The notes under the pieces are model-generated. The model was not told the DNA's origin. It ran no database searches and saw nothing but the letters and a program-made list of their open reading frames with translations. This document shows, one piece after another, positions 55,399-64,000 of a stretch of 64,000 bases of DNA. The translations under genes were made by a program, and so were the position numbers. Position 1 is the first letter of the stretch; each line of letters starts with the position of its first letter. Source of the stretch: Diphasiastrum complanatum (lineage: Eukaryota; Streptophyta; Lycopodiopsida; Lycopodiales; Lycopodiaceae); assembly GCA_029204225.1 (NCBI GenBank), contig CM055100.1, forward strand, positions 64,804,175-64,868,174, read 5' to 3'.

Positions 55399-57398
55399 TG
55401 TGTGATGGTTCCCCTCCACTTATAAAATCAGCTGATCGGACTTAGAGTAGAGTTCTTCGGACAAAAAGCCTTTCCAACACCTTGCTTCCCATCTGCTAGG
55501 ATTATGGCTCGATCCAACTTGTTGCCAATCTCTGAAGATGATCCTAGTCTTTTTCCCTTTGAGGAAAAACTCGCCCATGCTCAGTGAGTTTCAGTTCCGA
55601 AGGTGGCCGTCCCAAAATGAAGACTAACTGTTATAGAAGATCTCCCCTGAAATTGCCCTTTCCAACTTTTGACTTCCTGCTTGCATCTGGTGGGCGTTGT
55701 TGCAAATGAACCTAACCCAAAAAATAGGCTAGCCATCCATCCTTTGCGAACATTGAGTCATTTCGTTGTCGTTCACGTGCGAGTACTTGAACTGCAAATC
55801 CGCCGCACAGGTCCTGGATATCGCCCATGCTCAGTGAGTTTCAATTCCGAAGGTGGCCGTCCCAAAATGAACACCAACTTCTCCATAAAAGATCTCCCCT
55901 GAAATGGCCCTTTCCAACTTTTGACTTCTTGCTTGCGTCTGGTGGGCGTTGTCGCAAATGAAACTAACCCAAGAAACAGGCTAGCCATCCATCCTTTGCA
56001 AACATTGAGTCGTTTCGTTGTCGTTCACGTGTGAGTACTTGAACTGCAAATCCGCCCCACAGATTCTGTAGTCCTCTTTGTTTGATGGTATCAGCCTTCA
56101 AAAGAAAAGGTTCCTTCTCGAGCCATCAGCTCCTTGTATCACAAGCAATCATGCAAACCAAGCAAAGCACGAGTACTAAGACTCACCACGAATACATACA
56201 AGTAAGACACTCAGGCAGGTTTACTAACAAGTAACAAAGACAAGGTCCCCCTTTGAGATGGTCCTGCCAACGGACCTTTTCCTGGCCACGCCATACAAAT
56301 CGTTCACGGAATCAGCCCACATAGGACACCCCTCCAACTATCCGTGCTTTCACCATTAAGCAGCACATTGCCTCAGTCACGCCCCACCACTTTTTGGTCG
56401 ATAGCCCTTATAACTAAACGATCGGCAGCTATCCCGCACCGGCAGCTAACCACCCGTGCTTTACACCCGAATTCGAGCAGCATCTCTGTATCAATGGTTA
56501 ACCCGTACGGTTCTAATATGTCGCCCCGCACCCCACAAGGTACAGGCCGTGCTTTCACCTCCCTAGGGAGCACTTTGCCTCATCCGTCCTACGTGCAGAC
56601 AGCGCCAGGCCCGAACCGCGAGAACTGACCGTGCTTACACCTCAAGGGTAGCACCTTGACTCATCAAGTCCCCCGTTCTGTAGACCACCCCGACCGTGGA
56701 CGCACCCATGCTTACACTGTGGGCAGCACCTTGCACAACAATTGTCTTGATGAACCCCAAACCGTGGCCATTTCCGTGAGATCCGCATAGCTGACCGGCC
56801 AGTCGGCTCTAATACCACATGTAGCGCAGGCATCCCAAAGGGAGCCGGAACCACGACTTATCTTCCCAGCCTTCAACTCTTGCCATCCAAACCCACTTGA
56901 CATACAAGCAGCCAACTCGCCAACAACGATCAGACTTAACCAACTTGAAGTTCCGAAAACCAACATTGAGATCCAACCTGGCGCCATGCCAGATTGGGGG
57001 TCCCGATGTGGGTGACTTCCCTCCAAGCAAGCCGCCTGACATACATCAAACTTAACCAACTCGAAGCTTTGTTACAAACGAGTAACATCCATTCCAAGCA
57101 AGCGGTCTGACTTACATCAGACTTAACCAACTGAAAGCTTCGTCACGAGCGTTGGAAGCCAACCTGGCGCCACGCTAGACTGGACAGCCATAAACAAGTA
57201 ACATCCACCCAAACAAGCCATCCAACTCAGCCGACAGGTTAGAGCCCGTTTCCCAAGAGCTTAACCCATTCACGTTTATGCAATTAACACTCAAAACCAC
57301 AAGCCGCGACAGATATGGAAACAACTAGTTCCTGGACCAAATGATCCCGACAGCATACCACTGGCGTCCCGGGATACGACCCTCAGCTATGTGCCAAG
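55399..57398 (-). repeat. Inverted internal segment (arm of a 2-kb inverted repeat)
   Basis: This block is the reverse complement of 52643-54617: the last 590 bp of the LTR, the primer site, the stem-loop array and the leader down to the purine tract TATAAGTGGAGGGGAAC. The two arms are separated by about 0.78 kb. The second forward block (from about 57399) begins again just inside the primer-site region. Confidence 0.85.
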
Positions 57399-59936
57399 TC
57401 TCACAGGGATGGCCACGTTTTGGGATTTGTCAGGACAACCGTTGCGCAAGGTGCTGCCCACAGTGTAAGCACGGGTGCGTCCACGGTCGAGGTGGTCGGC
57501 AGAACAGGGGACTTGATGAGTCAAAGTGCTGCCCTCGAGGTGTAAGCACAACCAGTTCTCGCGGTTCGGGCCTGGCGCTGTCTTCACGTAGGACGAATGA
57601 GGCAAAGTGCTGTCTAGGTAGGTGAAAGCACGGCCTGTACCTTGTGGGGTGCGGGGCGACATATTCGAACTGTACGGGTTAACCATTGATACAGAGATGC
57701 TGTTCAAATTCGGGTGTAAAGCACGGGTGGTTAGCTGCCGGTGCGGGATAGCTGCCGATCGTTTAGCTATAAGGGCTATCGACCAAAAAGTGGTGGGGCG
57801 TGACTGACGCAATGTGCTGCTTAATTGTGAAAGCACAAATAGTTGGAAGGGTGTCCTATGTGGGCTGATTCCGTGATCAATTTGTATGAGCGCGGCCAGG
57901 CAAAGGTCCGTTGGCAGGACCATCTCAAATGGGGACCTTGTCTTTGTTACTTGTTAGTAAACCTGCCTTATTGTCTTACTTGTATGTATTCGTGGTGAGT
58001 CTTAGTACTCGTGCTTTGCCTGGTTTGCATGATTGCTTGTGATACAAGGAGTTGATGGCTCGAGAAGGAACCTTTTCTTTTGAACGCTGATACCATCAAA
58101 CAAAGAGGACTACAGAATCTGTGGGGCGGATTTGCAGTTCAAGTATTCGCACGTGAACGGCAACGAAACGACTCAATGTTTGCAAATGATGGATGGCTAG
58201 CCTGTTTCTTGGGTTAGTTTCATTTGCGACAACGCCCACCAGATGCAAGCAGGAAGTCAAAAGTTGGATAGGGCAATTTCAGGGGAGATCTTCTGTGGAG
58301 TAGTTGGTCTTCATTTTGGGAAGGCCACCTTCGGAACTGAAACTCCCTGAGCATGGATGATATCCAGAATCTGTGGGGCGGATTTGCAGTTCAAGTACTC
58401 GCACGTGAACGGCAACGAAACGACTCAATGTTTGCAAAGGATGGATGGCTAACTTGTTTCTTGGGTTAGTTTCATTTGCGACAACGCCCACCAGACGCAA
58501 GCAGGAAGTCAAAAGTTGAAAAGGGCAATTTCAGGGGAGATCTTCTATGGACCAGTTGGTCTTCATTTTGGGACGGCCACCTTCGGAACTGAAACTCACT
58601 GAGCTTGGGTGATATCCAGTATCAGTTGGGTTTTTCCTCAAAGGGGAATGACTAGGATCCTCTTCAGAGATTGGCAACAAGTTGGATCGAGCCATAATCC
58701 TAGCAGATGGGAAGCAAAGTGTTGGAAAGGCTTTTTGTCCGAAGAACTCTACCCTAAGTCCGATTAGCTGATTTTATAAGTGGAGGGGAACTATCACACA
58801 CATGTCTCTCTTGGGGCAAATTTTGAATGAAAGTTGATCAAAATGGGGGCAAATTCAAGGTGACCTAGCCATACTCACACGAGGAGACTGGCGAACTTTG
58901 GACCTAATAAGTTGACATGTTTTTGTTGTGGAAAGAAAAGTTTGTTATAGGCTTTCTCTGGACCAGCAATGCTGAGGAAACATATGAGTACGCTGGCTTG
59001 TGTTACGTGTAAGGTAGCTGATCAATGAAGGAACTGTGAAAGTTGAGTCTTGCATGAGAGACTTGGTGTTTTGAACAGACGCTAAGGGACAGTTCGCATT
59101 GAGATCGGACTAGTGCAAACTCTGGGTGCATGTGTCTGATTCAAAGAGAGCTACTTGAAGCCAAGCTCGATGTACACTTCTTGTTTTGACTGTGAGGCAA
59201 CTCACCAGTGATGGAATTGTGAAAGTCAAGTTTTGCGAGACGAACATGGTGCTTCAAACAAACGTGAAGAGATAGTTCGGATGCGGATCAAACTGGTGTG
59301 ACCCTTTGGCTTTCCACGAGGTCAATGGTTACATTTGGGCTGATTCAAAGAGCTACTTCAAGCTAAGTGAGAGGTTCTTTGCGGAGTACTCAATCTTTGC
59401 CTACCTTAAAGAGCCAAGATGTAAAAGTATCAAGATCAGGCTGGGACAAGGAGAGAAATCAAGGTGCAGAAGCAACAAGGCACGGAGTGGACCATAAAGT
59501 GGACAATCAAACGATAAATCCTTTGGCTCATGGAGCCCTGATACCTGTGCGGAATTGAACAAATCTGGAGCTCAGGGATCTCAACACAAAGTGCATCAAG
59601 GACAAATCAGGAGCTCAAAGGAGTTCCAAAGTTGAAAGTTAGAAGCGACAGGGGCGAACATTTCAAAGAAAGGCCACTGTCACCAGTTAATAAGGTTTTT
59701 GGGTTTTATGAAAGCGATATCAAATCTACGCTTTTCCTAGACAAAGATATATTTTCAAGTTATGTAATCTTTCAGTACAAAGAGCTGAGTCTCCGACTTG
59801 TGGTGTGCTAGCTTCAATGTTAATAAAAAGTGGCCAGTAAATTGAGTATTGTGCCAATTAGCTTAAATGTATAGTTATTTTAATTGGGAGACACCTTTAC
59901 TTCAATCTGACATCTGGTGAGGACATCAGATTTTAT

Positions 59937-59950
59937 AAAGGTGGGGTGGA
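59937..59950 (+). other. Polypurine tract
   Basis: AAAGGTGGGGTGGA lies directly before the LTR3 start TGTTG, the plus-strand primer position of LTR elements. A similar purine run (TATAAGTGGAGGGGAAC) lies internally at 54601, 58775 and 63632. Confidence 0.85.
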
Positions 59951-61176
59951 TGTTGTAAAGCTACCTTTACAAGGTTTACTTTCGGCGGCAGCTATGTCCC
60001 CGGTGCCAGTAGCGCCCCTGCTGCTCCCGGCGCCAGCGACGCTCCCGGCGCTATTGTGACCCGAATCCAGCCGGCGCCAAGTTCCTATGGCTGAAAATCT
60101 TTGTTCGGTTCTAGCGGAGTCCAGAGAGCTCAGATCGATGTGCAATCACCTCACACGATCTAGGCATGATTAAAGGAAGCTTGGGGATCAATAAAATCTA
60201 GATAGAGAAAATGACTTTCTAGAAAGAGAAAATCCTAGAGAGAGAAAAATGTGCTTTACCAGCTTGGGTAGAGTGCTTGGTATGAGGTGGGGGTGCCGAA
60301 TCACACCAATACTATAGGGGAGTGCGGGTTGCGACTCAGGGCGAGCTCCAACCAAGTCTCAGCCTCCCTTGCTGGAATGTTGTCATGGCTCTCGCCTTGG
60401 CATGCTAGCGCCCCAGAGACTAGGGTCGGTCACACACTTGAAATGTAACCTTCTCAGATTTATCAATAAAGTGAGATTTTTCTCAAACTGACTCTGATTA
60501 CCTCTGGGTTTCAGTGTTCGGTAAAAGCGCCAGTTGTAAGGCCGCTTCCAAATTTTTAAGTTGGCACATAGTTGAGGGTCGTATCCCGGGACGCCAACGG
60601 TATGCAGTCGGGACCATTCGGTCCGTGGCGCCAGCGGTATGATGTCAGGACCATTTGGTCCAAGAACTGGTTGTTTCCATGTCTGTCGCGGCTTGTGGTT
60701 CTGAGTGTTCCTTGCATGAACGGGAATGGGTTAAGCTCTTGGGGAACGAGCTCTAACCTGTCGGCTGAGTTGGATGGCTTGCTTGGGTGGACGTTACCTG
60801 TTTATGGTTGTCCAGTCTGGTTTGGCGCCAGGTTGGCTTCCAGCGCTCGTGATGAAGCTTTCAATTGGTTAAGTCTGATGTAAGTCAGACCGCTTGCTTG
60901 GAATGGATGTTACTCGTTTGTAACGAAGCTTCGAGGTTGTTAAGTTTGATGTATGTCGGGCGGCTTGCTTGGAGGAAATTCACCCACATCGGGACCCCCG
61001 ATCTGGCATGGCGCCAGGTTGGATCTCAATGTTGGTTTTCAGAACTTCAAGTTGGTTAAGTCTGATCGTTGTTGGCGAGTTGGCTGGTTGTATGTCAAGT
61101 GGGTTTGGATGGGAAGAGTTGACAGCTGGGAAGCTAAGTCGTGGTTCCTGGCTTCCTTTGGGATGCCTGCGGTACA
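59951..61176 (+). repeat. LTR3 (3' LTR, 1226 bp)
   Basis: It runs from TGTTGTAAAGC to GCGGTACA and matches LTR2 throughout. It is followed by CTATG, the same five bases that precede LTR1. Confidence 0.9.
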
Positions 61177-63107
61177 CTATGTGCTGCTGCATGGATTAAC
61201 AGCAGGCAACGCACATGCACCTGCAGTCTTTGGACTGAAGACAAGATTGTGTCACGGTCCGGTTGATAGAGTATTCATATAGTTTACTTTTCCATCTTTT
61301 GCTTTCTAGAGCCATGCAAGGGAGCCTGTCCATTGCTTTCAATTGAATGTACCATATCATTGAGGAGAGAACTGCGTAACTGACAATCAATTTCAGCTCA
61401 TATTAAGTTTTTTGTTCTGTGCTGGGCTTTTAGTTCCTTGAAAAGGGAGGTCGAAAGGAGATCGACTATGATTAACCAGTTGAGGTGGGTACGCTTCCTG
61501 AATGAGGTGGCCTTGTGTTGGTCTAAGTCTCTAAGTTCGTTCACAAGGGTCAATTCTCCAGCTACGGTCTTATAGGTAGGTCATTTTGTTGTTAATGGTT
61601 TTCAATAAGGCATGGATATGATTGGCTTTCACTACACAGAACTTCTTCTGTTTTCCCCCATAGTCTTAAAAAGAAAAATTTTGTTTTTTAGGATTTGGCG
61701 CTCAAGGCTGATGATCTCTGAGAAAAGGAGATTGGAGATGTTGGTTATAGTCCTTTCTCCATAAATGCAGATGGTTTTTAATATTGTTAGAAGATCTTTT
61801 AACTGGTGGAGAAGAGGAAGTGAAATGTCAGAGTAGCCAAACTTGTTGGTGGTCCAAATGGGGCAAGAGCAGAGGGTGGAGAGGCTATCAACTTGAAGTC
61901 AATGACCTTTGTATGAAACAGTAGATTGTATATTGTCTAACAAAGATTTAATTTGCCCATTATTCCGGGTGTGATTTCTAGAGAAAGAACAGAGCTCCAA
62001 AGAATTAAGGAGATTAAACTTCCCTACTAGCCCATCCCAAGCATGCCTTTCTCTCTACATGATCCTACCAGTACCATCTTTACTCTTCAGATACATACTA
62101 GAGTCGCTGGCTACATAAAAGGGAGACAATTGATGGAATTAATCAGGCTTGAAAATTTCAATCTGATAATACTGTCATAGGAGGCATAAATGTTGAAAAT
62201 AAACTCTAGTTTATTAACACCATTTCGACAGTGAACCTTCCATCGAGATCAGGGCAGGTCAAGGCACTTTTTCAATCCTGAGGGTAAGTAGACAACCTCT
62301 GGTGCCTTGAGCAGGTTTGTAGCTATAGTGGTGATTCCGGTTGAAGTATTTGATGATGATTTTTAGAAGGAATTCACTTAGTTTGCTTTCTTGTAGACTC
62401 TAAGAGCAGGAAAATTTACTAGATAAACAGTAAAGAGGTTTCTTCTAATTGGGGAATCTAGTCCCTTGACGGTCCATGAAGGAATATTCATAATCTGAAA
62501 AAGGCAAGACAAAACAGTTGTAGCCCATTACCTCGAATGCGACATCCTTGTGCTTGTGTCCAAAGATTTCTAATTCCTTGCTTGGGCTCTCAATGAGCTG
62601 CTTCTTATTGTGATATTTGTTTTGGAACAGAGAGTAGCAACTATTTGCTTTGGACGTCTCCATATTGCATGTCTTCTCTTGCTAATATCATTTTCTTCTT
62701 TGTTGACGTCTTTGATTACTTCCATTGCATCCTTGCTTTCACTTGTCATGGTGCTTCTGTCTATTTGTTGCACTTTTTGTTCTTTCATGTTGTTCCTCTG
62801 TTTTTTTTATCCTTATTCATCAAATGTAAGGAGTCTTCCTTCTTATCTCTTTCTTGGGGTGACAGTTGCCTTGCTCAATATATCTCTGTATGCTGTAGCT
62901 AAGGGTTCCCCATTTTAGTAATACAGTTTTCTCTTTATCTACTTTCTATATATGTGCTTCTTGGTCAAGAGGTGCTAATTTTTCTTTTTCTAACTGTTTT
63001 TCCTCTTCTTAATTGTTTGACCTGAGATACTTATGGTTTTGGGTTTATAGTGTTCTACCTCTTTCTTTTGTATTCAGTCAGACTATGAATGGTGGGCTGG
63101 GGGGGTT
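61177..63107. other. Flanking DNA, possible single exons only
   Basis: No clear gene. A short frame at 61182-61281 (GLTAGNAHAPAVFGLKTR..., stop) directly follows the insertion. A minus-strand piece at about 62790-62537 (DAMEVIKDVNKEENDISKR, or in another frame KELEIFGHKHKDVAFE before GTAATG) looks mildly coding. Neither has supported neighbours, so they are noted but not called as genes. Confidence 0.35.
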
Positions 63108-63652
63108 AGTCTTAGTACTCGTGCTTTGCCTGGTTTGCATGATTGCTTGTGATACAAGGAGCTGATGGCTTGAGAAGGAACCTTTCTTTTGAAGGCTGAT
63201 ACCATCAAACAAAGAGGACTACAGAATCTGTGGGGCGGATTTGCAGTTCAAGTACTCGCACGTGAACGACAACGAAACGACTCAATGTTTGCAAAGGATG
63301 GATGGCTAGCCTGTTTCTTGGGTTAGTTTCATTTGCGACAACGACCACCAAGACACAAGCAGGAAGTCAAAAGTTGGAAAGGGCAATTTCAGGGGAGATC
63401 TTCTTTGGAGCAGTTGGTCTTCATTTTGGGACGGCCACCTTCGGAACTGAAACTCACTGAGCATGGGTGATATCCAGTATCAGTTGGGTTTTTCCTCAAA
63501 GGGGAAAGACTAGGATCCTCTTCAGAGATTGGCAACAAGTTGGATCGAGCCATAATCCTAGCAGATGGGAAGCAAAGTGTTGGAAAGGCTTTTTGTCTGA
63601 AGAACTCTACTCTAAGTCCAATCAGCTGATTTTATAAGTGGAGGGGGAACTT
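63108..63652 (+). repeat. Separate fragment of the composite element's internal region
   Basis: It matches about 53829-54617 but has a single copy of the 250-bp unit. It starts abruptly after a G run (63098-63106) and ends within a few bases of the internal purine tract AAGTGGAGGGGG. No LTR is attached. Confidence 0.85.
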
Positions 63653-63859
63653 GAAAATACAATCAAAAGCTCCCTCACAAGAGAGGAGGGCCCTTAAATA
63701 AGCAAGAAGGCTGTCCATATGGAGCCCATGTGGCAATTCTACTAAATTAGAAATCACATGTGGAATTTGCCCTTCCACTAGAGGTCACCATCAAAAGGTG
63801 GCTCACTCTTACTATTTTAAGGGGGGTCTACATTTATTACAACTATTCAAAGAAATGTT

Positions 63860-64000
63860 ACTAGCTCCTCGCCTGCAACTTTCCAGCAGATGATGAACAA
63901 TATTCTTCGTCCATATCTGGGAAAGTTTGTAGTGGTGTATTTGGACAGCTTCTTCTGCTCTCTTCCTTCTGAGACCTCCTCGGTCATGGGTGAGAGATAA
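63860..64000 (+). pseudogene. gypsy reverse-transcriptase fragment at window edge
   Basis: Plus strand: ATFQQMMNNILRPYLGKF then VVVYLDSF, the conserved gypsy RT segment around the catalytic Y-L-D-D. The second Asp is Ser here, so it is probably inactive. The reading continues beyond the window. Confidence 0.8.

Larger units (their letters stand above)
50231..61176 (+). mobile_element. Composite non-coding LTR retrotransposon (LARD-like), TSD CTATG
   Basis: The element is flanked by CTATG on both sides (50226-50230 and 61177-61181). Its order is LTR1 (50231 to about 51113, 3'-truncated), an unrelated segment, LTR2 (52008-53231), primer site, internal forward block, inverted block (about 55399-57398), second forward block, polypurine tract and LTR3 (59951-61176). 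No gag or pol domain is present, so it must have been mobilised by another element's proteins. That is the definition of a large retrotransposon derivative. The shared target duplication of LTR1 and LTR3, and the absence of one around LTR2, imply one insertion of a rearranged molecule or rearrangement after insertion. Confidence 0.8.

Noticed and set aside
61182-61281. Last exon of a host gene after the composite element
   Set aside because: A 33-codon frame with a stop but no recognisable family and no supported partner exon.

Overview
This is about 64 kb of nuclear DNA from a flowering or other seed plant with a large, repeat-rich genome. The evidence is a plant-type otubain gene with GT-AG introns and very long introns, many Ty1/copia and Ty3/gypsy fragments whose primer-binding sites match initiator tRNA-Met (TGGTATCAGAGC), a hAT relic, foldback/MITE-like elements and long (GA)n arrays. 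The species cannot be named from the sequence alone.

Layout. 1-520: the 3' end of an unrecognised two-exon gene (+). 530-4856: an LTR-like block next to a decayed, 3'-truncated copia element (-) with a 1.03 kb 5' LTR. 8266-26104 (-): one apparently intact eight-exon gene for an otubain-type deubiquitinase (predicted 316 aa). Its introns hold copia fragments, a TIR element, a hAT relic, tandem repeats, a (GA)n(CA)n tract and a MITE. 26.6-28.9 kb: repeats and a copia integrase fragment.

29-43.5 kb is the most unusual part. It holds several unfamiliar, intron-containing, mostly decayed genes. (a) A coiled-coil protein (+, 29.2-30.25 kb) ends at a splice donor and is followed by copia sequence. 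(b) A heavily frameshifted unknown gene lies at 33.2-34.6 kb (-). (c) A divergent histone H3-like gene of CENH3-like character with a long C-terminal extension lies at 36.6-37.8 kb (-). (d) It is transcribed divergently from an apparently intact two-exon gene for a 476-aa acidic protein (+, 38.66-40.17 kb), across a promoter region with eight CACGTG motifs. (e) A transposase-like C-terminal fragment lies at 40.3-41.0 kb (-). (f) A multi-exon pseudogene resembling N4/N6 DNA methyltransferases lies at 41.06-43.5 kb (-). The set looks like the remains of a gene-carrying mobile element, or an ancient acquired cluster, rather than ordinary plant housekeeping genes. That reading is inference. No whole-cluster homologue could be searched.

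43.6-48.5 kb: gypsy pol remains (-) and a copia RNase H fragment (+). 50231-61176: a non-coding composite LTR retrotransposon (LARD-like), bounded by a 5-bp target duplication CTATG. It has three LTR copies and an internal inverted segment that makes a roughly 2-kb inverted repeat. Its leader carries an array of GTGCT...AGCAC stem-loops. A further fragment of the same element lies at 63.1-63.65 kb, and a gypsy reverse-transcriptase fragment runs to the right edge.
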